Below, one piece after another: positions 31,271-39,841 of a DNA stretch of 54,528 nucleotides. The DNA comes from Paludibacteraceae bacterium (GTDB lineage Bacteria > Bacteroidota > Bacteroidia > Bacteroidales > Paludibacteraceae): the NCBI GenBank assembly GCA_017962005.1, contig JAGCWE010000061.1, positions 1 to 54,528 on the forward strand, in the 5' to 3' direction. Position 1 is the stretch's first letter; every line of letters begins with the position of its first letter. The translations under genes were made by a program, and so were the position numbers. The notes beneath the pieces were generated by a model. That model was not told the DNA's origin, did no database searches, and was given only the letters and a program-made list of their open reading frames with translations.

Positions 31271-31338
31271 ATTGGGTCGTTATTGGGTTATTATTGGGTG
31301 ATTATTGGGTTATTATTGGGTGGTTATTGGCTTGTTAA
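31271..31338 (+). repeat. TTATTGGG-type short tandem repeat
   Basis: TTATTGGGT occurs about five times with 10-13 base spacing (GTTATTGGGTTATTATTGGG ...). The rest of 30861-31565 shows no gene. Confidence 0.75.
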
Positions 31339-31565
31339 TAGGTTAGTCGGCAGGCATCAAGGGTACCTCACCGTACACTCACCGTACCCTCATTGTGCGG
31401 TCCTTTGGCCTCCCTGTTATGCCGGTGTTTTCGGGAGCGTCCGGATGACCCGTCGGACTGCCTCTCTTGCTTGATGAAATAGGGGCTTTTCGGCCGTCTG
31501 GCACCTTGGATTGCCAACCGGAATTGCAAAAAAATCCGAAAAAAGAGCAAAAAAAGACGGAAAGT

Positions 31566-31596
31566 TTTGTTGGTAAAAAAAAATACCTTACTTTTG
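31566..31596 (+). promoter_or_regulatory. Promoter of the first surface-protein operon
   Basis: -33 TTTG (31566-31569), 19-base spacer, -7 TACTTTTG (31589-31596), ATG at 31635. Confidence 0.75.
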
Positions 31597-31634
31597 CGCG
31601 ATTTTTTATGGGCTTATAGTTGCTAATAACCAGT

Positions 31635-32981
31635 ATGAACACTGTGAATCCTGCTCGAAAACAAAATCGTATCGCCCTTCTCTCACGGCTCCTGATAGCC
31701 GTGGTGATGCTCATTCCGGCTGGTTTTGCGTCGGCGCAGTCCCTCGTGGGCGAACCTGCGCGCGCGGCTGAGAATTCGGCGATTGACCGATGTGATATCA
31801 TTCAGAAGACCTTCAACTACCCCTATTATTACTGCGAATGTGCGCAGGACAATACGGTGGAGTTCCATTTCGGTCTTGATACGGTCATTACCGACACCCT
31901 CTGGTTCTCCGCCACCGTTTCGGAACTGAAGCACGGTATGTCCGCCTACTGGTTCTCCGACAAGCCCGTCCACCTCGAACTGTATGCCCTCTGTTCCTCC
32001 ACGCAACCCACCTTTACGATGAACGTCGGAGCCAACACGATGCGCGACATTGACGTGGATTTCATCAACAACAAGCTCGCCGAGATGGGCGACCTTGCCG
32101 AACTGGCGGAAACGGTTGTCAGGCCCCACTTGCGCGTGTATCCTCTCAAGGGAGGGCAGGGGCGTGTCCTCGCTTTCGCCTATGACGAGGGACCGCATTC
32201 CACTTGTGAAGACATCTTCCCTGTCAAGAACGGGATGACCTATATCACCAACCACGATGAGGACATCTACGCATGGCTGCCCGCAGATATGCGCAAGGAC
32301 CAGCAGATGTTCGTCCAGTGGCAGCAGAAGTTCAACCTCCCCTGCGAGATGGAGTTCCTGCGCGGCACGTGCAGCGATCCGGAACTGATTTGCAAGCGCA
32401 CGATGAGCGACTCCACCAAACTCTTCTTCCCCGACACCGCAATTGTCAATAAGGCAAAAGCGGCGGGTGACACGCTCTTCTTCCGCTTCCGGCACAATGC
32501 CGAGGATGTGGGACGCGTACGCTTCCGTTACAATATCAAGTGGATGGAATCAGAGATGGACACCACGTTCTGCGAGGGGATGACGCTTGAACTCGCTGAT
32601 ACAGTACTGAAGGAAACCACCGACTATTCGGGCGACACCGTATGGCGCTGCCTTGACACGGTGGATATCTACACCTACCACGTCCATGTGAAGCAACCCA
32701 AGCTGAAGCACGACACGCTGTGGATTTACAAGTCCGACCTGCCGATGTACTACCAGAAGACATACTATGTCGATCGGATGGGGCAGCATGATGTCTATAT
32801 CCGCCGCAAGAACACCTGCACCAAGCATATCCTCCTGCAGGTCATTGACAAGGACGGCGATGCGCTGGACGAGACTTCCGCGCCGGTTGCGCCACGCAAG
32901 ATTCTGCAAAACGGTACCTTATATATAATAAACGACAACAAACGCTATACCGTCCTCGGTACCGAACAGAAAAACGAATAA
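31635..32981 (+). CDS. Secreted protein of unknown function with shared C-terminal tail
   Basis: The ATG at 31635 gives 448 residues with a signal peptide having a long basic start (MNTVNPARKQNRIALLSRLL ... GFASAQ). The first mature region has DRCDIIQKTFNYPYYYCECA and TLWFSATVSEL, a Cys/Trp layout like the modules of the 1666-residue neighbour. The middle (CEMEFLRGTCSDPELICKR, DTTFCEGMTLELADTVLKET) looks like Bacteroidetes surface repeats with paired cysteines. It ends with KILQNGTLYIINDNKRYTVL, the same tail type as the starch proteins. It is the first gene of a rightward operon. No catalytic motif seen. Confidence 0.7.
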   Translation: MNTVNPARKQNRIALLSRLLIAVVMLIPAGFASAQSLVGEPARAAENSAIDRCDIIQKTFNYPYYYCECAQDNTVEFHFGLDTVITDTLWFSATVSELKHGMSAYWFSDKPVHLELYALCSSTQPTFTMNVGANTMRDIDVDFINNKLAEMGDLAELAETVVRPHLRVYPLKGGQGRVLAFAYDEGPHSTCEDIFPVKNGMTYITNHDEDIYAWLPADMRKDQQMFVQWQQKFNLPCEMEFLRGTCSDPELICKRTMSDSTKLFFPDTAIVNKAKAAGDTLFFRFRHNAEDVGRVRFRYNIKWMESEMDTTFCEGMTLELADTVLKETTDYSGDTVWRCLDTVDIYTYHVHVKQPKLKHDTLWIYKSDLPMYYQKTYYVDRMGQHDVYIRRKNTCTKHILLQVIDKDGDALDETSAPVAPRKILQNGTLYIINDNKRYTVLGTEQKNE

Positions 32982-33110
32982 AGTCTGTTACATTTCGCCC
33001 GAATGGGATATAAAGGAATATAAAAGCCGGAACGGCAGGTGATCTGACAACTCAAAAAAGAGAAATAAACCTTAATTAACTAACTTTTAATAACTAAAAC
33101 AACAATCAAA

Positions 33111-36100
33111 ATGAAAAAACTGCTCCTAATTCTGATGGCAGCATCTTTGACCCTCACTGGGTATGCTGCGGGAATGGGTGATGGTTCGTCCAAGGCGAAT
33201 GCCATCGAGTTTGATTGGGTCAACGGTAACACGCAGGATGCCAACACTTCCTTGTGGTACGTTGTTACAATGGCAGACCGGCTCAAGGCTGTGGAAGACC
33301 CAAACATCGCCCTCTATCTGACCAACCTCTCGTCATCTGCTGCTGATGTCAACATCGCGGCTATTCTTGCAGGTGAAGAGGAAACGCGTAGTTACACCAT
33401 CGCTGGTAACGGAAGCAAGACGTGGAACTCCTCCGCTTCGATGCTTGTCAAGATGGGCTATGACGACATGTTCGTCAAGCTGACAACCACGCAGAAGATT
33501 CATCTTTCCGCTAAGATCTATGAAGGTTCGTTTGCCGATGACGCTTGCCTTAAGGCGAGTGCTTACGACTACGCCGATCATACTCTCACGGCGGGTACGA
33601 AATGGTATGCTATCGACCTCAAGACACTCCGCGACAACAAGCAGGGTCTCGAGATTACCTACGGTGCCAACAACGGTACGTCCAAGATTGTCTCGATGAT
33701 TAGTACCGACTGCCCCAGCACGGGTCTCGCCGGTCTGAAGAGTTCGATTCCTAACAAGAAAGAGCGCGTGCACGAGATTTCTGCTGCTCTCGTTCAGAGC
33801 ATGAATGAATCGACTGTTTACCTCAAAGTGGAAAACAGCAAGCAGGTTTCTGTAAAGACGAAAGTTACTCAACTGCCCACTGAGGAGATTGATTTCTCGA
33901 ATCCCGCAGCTTATGACCTCAACGCGAGTGCTCCTGTGGTTATTGGAGCAACCGCTTCTGTATTCCGTGTGGCTCTTGCTGACCTCCTTCCCAATGCGAA
34001 GAAGGGTGACAAGAACTTGGAGCCCCAAATCACTTTCAACAACGAGTCGAACGGCACTGCCGCTAACGTGAAGGTTGAAATCGCGTTCAAGAATGACGCG
34101 GTGGACGACTACAAGACTGTTAACGTTATCACCAAACAGGAAACCGTTGTAGAGGGTGAGTCCTTCTTCATGGATTTCGCACGTAACTTGCTCGAGTCTC
34201 TTGATGTTGAGAACTGCAAGTACGTTTATATCCGCATCACTGCTGATCAGGATATGTTCGCTTCTGCACGCCTCAAACACATGCGCGAAGGTAATGCCTG
34301 CAACGCTGCGCAGAGCATCAACTGGAACGAGGTAATCTATCTGGATGTTCAGGTGGATGATGAGAACGCTACAGCTTGGTATGCCATCGACATCACCGAA
34401 CCAAAGTCGCTCAAGAAAGACCTCACAGTTACCATCACCAACCGTGGTGAGGCTGCTGCTGAAGTGAAAGCCGAAGTGGCGTTCGAATGCCCCTATCTGG
34501 ATCTTCAGACCGTTACGCGCACACTCGCTGTCGGTGAAGCCAAATCCAAGAAGATCAACTATTCGTCCATCGCCACCCTTGGCTCGAACGTGGTTTATGT
34601 AGGTGTTACCACCACCCAGTCCGTCAAGGTTGAGGTTGTTCCTTCTGATGCCGTTAAGAAAGACGCTTCTGAAGTAACGTGCGTTCTTGCTGATGCCGTT
34701 CCTTTCAACTGGGAGGAGGGTCACAAGCAGGCTGCCGGTGCCACCGTTTGGTACAGCGTTCCCGCTGACAACATCATCGGTGCCGACTATATCCCCGAAA
34801 TCGTTATCACCAACGAAGGCGACAAGACACTCACCATCAAGGGTGAACTCAGCACAGAGTGCCCGGATGAGTATGAGAACCAGGCACGTACTCTCACTAT
34901 CGGTGCCAATGGTACCTATAAGAAAGAAATCGCGCAGGATCTCGTGAAGAACCTCAAAACCGGTGACGTATTCTACATCAAACTCAACGGTAATCAGGAC
35001 TTCAGCTTCAGTCTTAACAAGAAGATTGCGAACGAAGGTGCCAACTGCGCGAAAGCCATTCCGTTCAACTGGACTACCGGTCACAACCAGGAAGCTGACG
35101 TTACCCTCTGGTACGTTATCGACCTGACCACTATCCAGAACACGAAGGGTAAGAAAGTGCATCTGACCATCAAGAACCTCACCGGCAAGGATGCTACTGT
35201 TGACGGTCTGTTCGCTCCCGAGTGCCCCTGCGCTACTCCGCAAGGTCAGGCTATCACTCTCAAAGGCAATCAGGTTCGTGAGAAAGACCTTGCCCGCTCG
35301 ACATTCCTCGCCTTTGGCGAAAAGGTTTATGTCCGTCTGACCGGCACGCAGAAGTTCCACTTCGAGGCAAGCATCGTGGATGCTGATCCGTTCACTCCTA
35401 TCACCGCTTGCTCCGAGGCTACCGATGTGACCGTGGGTAAGCTCTATACCAAAACAGGCGACAACGCTTGGTACAGACTCAAGATTTCGGATGTGGTTAA
35501 TGCCGAACTCGCTCCGCGTATCAGCGTTATCAACGGCGCTGCCGCTCAAGGCATCAAGGCTTCTATCGCGTACGAATGCCCCGTTACCGAGGAGATGATG
35601 AGTACTTCCCGCTCCTTCGCCGCCAACCAGACTCTCGCCAAGACCATTGAGCAGAGCATGGTTAACCAGATTGCTTCCAAGTACGAGTATGTTTACGTCC
35701 TCGTGGAAGGCACGAAGGACTATCAGTTCCGTATTGATATGGTCGATCCCAACACCGGTGTTGACTGCCTGCACGCTGTAGAGATTAAGAACGGCAAGGT
35801 TAATCACCATGAAGCAGGCAAGACCCTGTGGTACAAGCTCAACGTGGCTGACCTCCTCGCCAATCACGCCAACGACAAACTCATCTTCAGCCTTACCAAC
35901 ACCAACGGTGTGGCAGGCAACGTTCACGGTGCCGCCTTCACAGACTGCGAAGGTGAGGAACTCATTGCCGGCAACGCTACTATCGGCAAGAATGCCAAGA
36001 GAGAGAAAGCCGTCATGGTTGAAGCCCTGATGGGTCTCAACACGCAGTGGCTCTATCTGCAACTCACTCCCGCGCAGGCTCAGGATCTGCTGATGACCAT

Positions 36101-38111
36101 TGTAGCCCGTCAGAAACTTGATCCCGCTATCACCGCTTGCGAGGATGCCAAGCATTTCGCTATCAATACTGACTACAACCAGAATGCCGGCGAATCCGTA
36201 TGGTATCAGATCAACCTCAAGGAAATCCGCGAGAACACTACCGGCGATGCCACCCTTACCGTTACCAACCTCTCTGCCGAGGATCTTGTAGCGAAAGCCG
36301 AACTGGCATGGGTTTGCCCCGTTGAGTATGAGATGACCGAGAAGAGTCAGGCCGTGAAGGCTAATGACACCTATACCCGCGTCTTCAGCCGCGAGATGCT
36401 CAACTCAGCCGAAGGCAAGGATATCGTTTATATCCGCGTCACCTCCGACAAACAAATGAAGTTCCGCGTGGATATGCACCTCAGCAAGGGTGACGAGTGC
36501 GCCAACCCCATCGAGTTCGACTGGGTGAATGGTAACACCAACCCTGAAGGCGTCTGCCTCTGGTACAACGTGGCTATGCTTGAGAATAAAGTGATTGACG
36601 GTAAGGACACCGCTGTCCTCCGTATCCCCGAAGGCAACGACCTCCGTCTCCACATCCTCAACCTCAGCGACAAAGAGGTATCGGCAAGCGCTGACCTCCG
36701 CTTCGAGTGCAAGGAGCATTCGCTCGGTGACGGACAATACACGTTCAAACCCGGCGAGGAGAAGACCAAGGATATCGACCGTGACCTCATCGTTTCGGTT
36801 AATCCCACCTCTCTCGTGGTTAACTTCTGCACACCGAAGTCCTCGATGTACATCTGGGCAGAACTCATCCCCGAGATGCCCGACAGCATTTGCTTCCAGG
36901 ATGTGAAACTCACACTCTGCGACGGCGAGGAATATGAAGACGTGGTTACTACTACTGTTATCAAGCACACCATTGATGCCAACGACGCGACCACTCTCGC
37001 TTGGAACGATACCGTTCAGGTACGCGTAGGTACTATCCTTGTTGACTCCATCTACCGCTTCACGGTTGTTCCGATGGTGGCTCCCTCTGTAGTGGACTAC
37101 AACACTGTTCCCGAAGAGTCGAAGATCGTTGCCAAGGTTGGCGAGAAACTTGACTACTCCAAACTTGAGGCTTATCTCGTTAAGTATTACACCGACCTCA
37201 CCACCGCTTACGATTCTCTCGCTGACTATGCGGCTATTGTATGGGAGGCTGTGAATCCCGAGACAAACGCTTTCGACGATATTGACAATATCCCCGCACT
37301 GAATGCCAATCTCACTTCGGATATCAAGAACGTCGTGCTGGCTTATACGGTTGGTACCGTCTGCGGCTCCGAAATCAGCGACACCATCGGTGTTACCGTT
37401 GAGAAGGGTTGCGAGGACATCACCGACATCTCGGCTCTGACTATCAACTGGCCGATGGCATTCTGCGGAATGAAGTACGATGTTGCTGCGGTTATCGCGC
37501 AAATCAAGGCCGGTTCTGCCGAAAAGGTTACCGTTTACTATAACGATGCCGAGTACAAGGACGAGGTAATGAAAGATGGTGACAACGTGAAGTTCTATGC
37601 GAAGGTTACCAACGATTGTGGTGCCGAATCCAAGTCAGCAGACTTCACAACTACCGTTATCACCGCCGACGGACTGGACGATCAGGTAACCACACTGCCT
37701 CTCAGCGATCCGTTTGCTACTGACAAGATTGCCAACCGTATCCTCCTTGTAGATGTCAATGCCATCAACGCCGGTAACTACGGTTTGACCATGCCCCTGT
37801 ATTATGACACCGATAATATGGTTACATGGTACAGAATGGTAGGCACAACACCCGATCGCGACAATGACGTACTTGTTCAGAAGGGCGGTTACTACCTGAC
37901 TACCGACAACGACAATCTTGAGAGCGGTGCGTACTACGCTGTAATCGTGAAGGACAATGCCGCAGCCGGCGAGTGCGACGGTATCTGGCGTACTATTGTT
38001 TACAGCGTGGCGAAACCCGCTTCCGTAAGCAAGCGTATGATTGACGGTAAACTCTATATCATTACCGAAGACAACGTTATGTATGACGCACAAGGTCAGA
38101 AAGTACAATAA
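33111..38111 (+). CDS. Giant secreted repeat protein (1666 residues, about ten modules)
   Basis: After a signal peptide (MKKLLLILMAASLTLTGYAA), about ten modules of roughly 120 residues start near 26, 147, 265, 400, 523, 643, 765, 885, 1005 and 1123. Most share C-x2-A, a [FW]-W-x2-G-x-x-Q-like stretch, a WY strand (LWYVIDL, TWYAIDI), an ECP block, and VYVRLTGTQKFHF-like ends. The rest has Ig-like and immunoglobulin-type SNCG segments and an ITWYRMVGTTPDRDNDVLV module also seen in the proteins at 42169 and 48026. The tail is KRMIDGKLYIITEDNVMYDA plus QGQKVQ. No enzyme motif. Surface adhesin or fibre is the likely role (inference). A beta-barrel gene follows 21 bases downstream. Confidence 0.75.
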   Translation: MKKLLLILMAASLTLTGYAAGMGDGSSKANAIEFDWVNGNTQDANTSLWYVVTMADRLKAVEDPNIALYLTNLSSSAADVNIAAILAGEEETRSYTIAGNGSKTWNSSASMLVKMGYDDMFVKLTTTQKIHLSAKIYEGSFADDACLKASAYDYADHTLTAGTKWYAIDLKTLRDNKQGLEITYGANNGTSKIVSMISTDCPSTGLAGLKSSIPNKKERVHEISAALVQSMNESTVYLKVENSKQVSVKTKVTQLPTEEIDFSNPAAYDLNASAPVVIGATASVFRVALADLLPNAKKGDKNLEPQITFNNESNGTAANVKVEIAFKNDAVDDYKTVNVITKQETVVEGESFFMDFARNLLESLDVENCKYVYIRITADQDMFASARLKHMREGNACNAAQSINWNEVIYLDVQVDDENATAWYAIDITEPKSLKKDLTVTITNRGEAAAEVKAEVAFECPYLDLQTVTRTLAVGEAKSKKINYSSIATLGSNVVYVGVTTTQSVKVEVVPSDAVKKDASEVTCVLADAVPFNWEEGHKQAAGATVWYSVPADNIIGADYIPEIVITNEGDKTLTIKGELSTECPDEYENQARTLTIGANGTYKKEIAQDLVKNLKTGDVFYIKLNGNQDFSFSLNKKIANEGANCAKAIPFNWTTGHNQEADVTLWYVIDLTTIQNTKGKKVHLTIKNLTGKDATVDGLFAPECPCATPQGQAITLKGNQVREKDLARSTFLAFGEKVYVRLTGTQKFHFEASIVDADPFTPITACSEATDVTVGKLYTKTGDNAWYRLKISDVVNAELAPRISVINGAAAQGIKASIAYECPVTEEMMSTSRSFAANQTLAKTIEQSMVNQIASKYEYVYVLVEGTKDYQFRIDMVDPNTGVDCLHAVEIKNGKVNHHEAGKTLWYKLNVADLLANHANDKLIFSLTNTNGVAGNVHGAAFTDCEGEELIAGNATIGKNAKREKAVMVEALMGLNTQWLYLQLTPAQAQDLLMTIVARQKLDPAITACEDAKHFAINTDYNQNAGESVWYQINLKEIRENTTGDATLTVTNLSAEDLVAKAELAWVCPVEYEMTEKSQAVKANDTYTRVFSREMLNSAEGKDIVYIRVTSDKQMKFRVDMHLSKGDECANPIEFDWVNGNTNPEGVCLWYNVAMLENKVIDGKDTAVLRIPEGNDLRLHILNLSDKEVSASADLRFECKEHSLGDGQYTFKPGEEKTKDIDRDLIVSVNPTSLVVNFCTPKSSMYIWAELIPEMPDSICFQDVKLTLCDGEEYEDVVTTTVIKHTIDANDATTLAWNDTVQVRVGTILVDSIYRFTVVPMVAPSVVDYNTVPEESKIVAKVGEKLDYSKLEAYLVKYYTDLTTAYDSLADYAAIVWEAVNPETNAFDDIDNIPALNANLTSDIKNVVLAYTVGTVCGSEISDTIGVTVEKGCEDITDISALTINWPMAFCGMKYDVAAVIAQIKAGSAEKVTVYYNDAEYKDEVMKDGDNVKFYAKVTNDCGAESKSADFTTTVITADGLDDQVTTLPLSDPFATDKIANRILLVDVNAINAGNYGLTMPLYYDTDNMVTWYRMVGTTPDRDNDVLVQKGGYYLTTDNDNLESGAYYAVIVKDNAAAGECDGIWRTIVYSVAKPASVSKRMIDGKLYIITEDNVMYDAQGQKVQ

Positions 38112-38132
38112 TAACAGAGGAGACCTAAAACA

Positions 38133-39602
38133 ATGAAAAAGACATTATTTATAATCGCATCTCTGCTTGTGACCGCTTATTGCGTGGCAGACGATGTAGT
38201 GGTAGGTAATCACGCCAAGCGTGACAAGAACCTCCAAGAACAGGCAGTTGATCCCGGCAAAGGGTATCAATTCCAATCCGGAGATACCATCATTATCTCC
38301 AAGGACGTGAAACACTACCTCACCGGTGAGGAACCCTCCGAATGGGTATATTATGTACGCCATATCGTAGGTCAGGTGGGTGGCAAGCGCTTCCCCGAAG
38401 GTATCCTCGTAGCGGGTATCAACTCATGGGTCGGACCCGATGGTCTGTTCCTTGTAGGCGCATCCAAACAGTCTCCCGCAGCCGTTGACAAACAGGCTCG
38501 TGACCGTGACAAGGTGGAAGCCCGCCGCGAGGAGCTCCGCAACATGGACAAGGCTCATCGTGATGCTATCGAGCAGGATGCCAAACGCAACGATATGAAG
38601 GTGCTTGAGCGTGACAACAAGCCCGCAGAGCGCGTTCGTCAGCCCGAGGAGCAGCAGGAGACCCGTCCCGCTATCCGTGAGGAGCAACCCGTTCAGGCTA
38701 ATCCCGCTGTGGTTGAGGAAGCTCCTACACAGCAGGTGCTCACCGTCGAAGAGGAGAAACCCGTTGAGAACGACACGACCATCAAGCGTCAGATTGACCG
38801 CTTCACTATTGGTCTGCGCGGCGGTGTGGCTTCCTTGCTCCACAATCCCGTGGCGGCTGCCAACGGCAACTGGAAACCCGGCTTTGACGTGCTGCTCGAC
38901 CTCCAATATGCCCACTACTGGCAGAAAGGTGAAAAGCCCTCGTATGGTATCCTGACCGGACTCTCCGCAGGTTATGTACGCAGCGGCGTTACTTCCGAGG
39001 TCGCTTATAACATTCCTTCTGACGGTAAGTTGAGCTATGACATCAACGTGAAAGCTCGTGAGTACGACGGTGCTGTATTGCTCGAAGTACCCGTTATGTT
39101 CTCGATGATTACCAACAGCGGTCTGTTCTTCAACGTTGGTCCCCGCTTCCAACTGCCTGTGTTCAACCATTACACACAGAAGGTTATGGATGCGAACGGT
39201 GCCAATATTGAGGCTCTGTTTGTGAACGAGGGTGTAAAGGTTCCCGATGAGATTGTTACGGGTCGTGTTGCCACCACTTCCGGCGTTAAGCAGGAAATGA
39301 GCAAGTTCAACCTGCTCCTCGGTGCCGAACTCGGCTACGAGTGGCGTCTGAAGAACAACAACGCGTTCGGTGTAGGCGTTTATGCCAGCTATGGTCTCTT
39401 CTCGCTCTACAACCACACCGCTGCCGGTCAGTTGGTTGACGTTACCGCTCCTACCGCTTCTTCTGTAGGTAAGGTTGATTTCAACTCCATCACCTCCACC
39501 TTCACGCAGGGTAACGGCTTCAAGTTCGGTGCGAACAACGGTTTGGACTTCTTCGACTGCGGTCTCAAGCTCAACTACAGCTTCAACTTCGTAAAACAGT
39601 AA
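38133..39602 (+). CDS. Outer-membrane beta-barrel protein with charged periplasmic linker
   Basis: The 489-residue protein has a signal peptide (MKKTLFIIASLLVTAYCVA) and a compact N-terminal domain (YQFQSGDTIIISKDVKHYL ... VGPDGLFLVG, about 45-110). A highly charged, Pro/Glu-rich helical linker follows (about 115-220, QARDRDKVEARREELRNMDK, later EEQPVQANPAVVEEA). The C-terminal half alternates strands (FTIGLRGGVASLL, FDVLLDLQYAHYW, LLGAELGYEWRL, CGLKLNYSFNFVKQ) as in 10-14-strand barrels. A linker of this kind could span the periplasm. It closes an operon with two secreted proteins, so it may anchor or export them. Not PorV; the family was not recognised. Confidence 0.7.
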   Translation: MKKTLFIIASLLVTAYCVADDVVVGNHAKRDKNLQEQAVDPGKGYQFQSGDTIIISKDVKHYLTGEEPSEWVYYVRHIVGQVGGKRFPEGILVAGINSWVGPDGLFLVGASKQSPAAVDKQARDRDKVEARREELRNMDKAHRDAIEQDAKRNDMKVLERDNKPAERVRQPEEQQETRPAIREEQPVQANPAVVEEAPTQQVLTVEEEKPVENDTTIKRQIDRFTIGLRGGVASLLHNPVAAANGNWKPGFDVLLDLQYAHYWQKGEKPSYGILTGLSAGYVRSGVTSEVAYNIPSDGKLSYDINVKAREYDGAVLLEVPVMFSMITNSGLFFNVGPRFQLPVFNHYTQKVMDANGANIEALFVNEGVKVPDEIVTGRVATTSGVKQEMSKFNLLLGAELGYEWRLKNNNAFGVGVYASYGLFSLYNHTAAGQLVDVTAPTASSVGKVDFNSITSTFTQGNGFKFGANNGLDFFDCGLKLNYSFNFVKQ

Positions 39603-39650
39603 ACCGAACTTTCTGAAGAATCAGAATTCGTTGATTTACGGATAATCGGG

Positions 39651-39681
39651 AGTTGCCTGACACTCAATGTCAGGCAACTCT
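39651..39681 (+). terminator. Terminator after the beta-barrel gene
   Basis: A 13-bp perfect stem GAGTTGCCTGACA (39651-39663 with 39669-39681), loop CTCAA, followed by TTTTCTT. Confidence 0.88.
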
Positions 39682-39690
39682 TTTCTTAAA

Positions 39691-39745
39691 ACCTTCAACT
39701 ATAAACTTTCAACTTTCGAACTTCTTTCAACTTATCAACTATAAT
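39691..39745 (+). repeat. Degenerate AACTTTCAACT repeats
   Basis: Short A/C/T units (TTCAACTATAAACTTTCAAC ...) occur between the terminator and the next promoter, of the same style as 1886-1945. Confidence 0.55.
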
Positions 39746-39766
39746 CTGTAACTTTTTCCATATTCT

Positions 39767-39798
39767 CTTGTGTATGTCGGAATTTCAGCGTATTTTTG
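39767..39798 (+). promoter_or_regulatory. Promoter of the second surface-protein operon
   Basis: -7 TATTTTTG at 39791-39798. The -33 element is degenerate (CTTG, 39767-39770), with a 20-base spacer. Confidence 0.6.
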
Positions 39799-39841
39799 CG
39801 CGTTTTTTGCAGTTTAATTGTATTTTAGACAGGTTTCGACA

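Noticed and set aside
33333-36155. A 940-codon open frame on the minus strand
   Set aside because: It lies fully antisense to the giant repeat protein and has no start context, signal peptide or family motif. Long antisense frames are a by-product of its codon usage.
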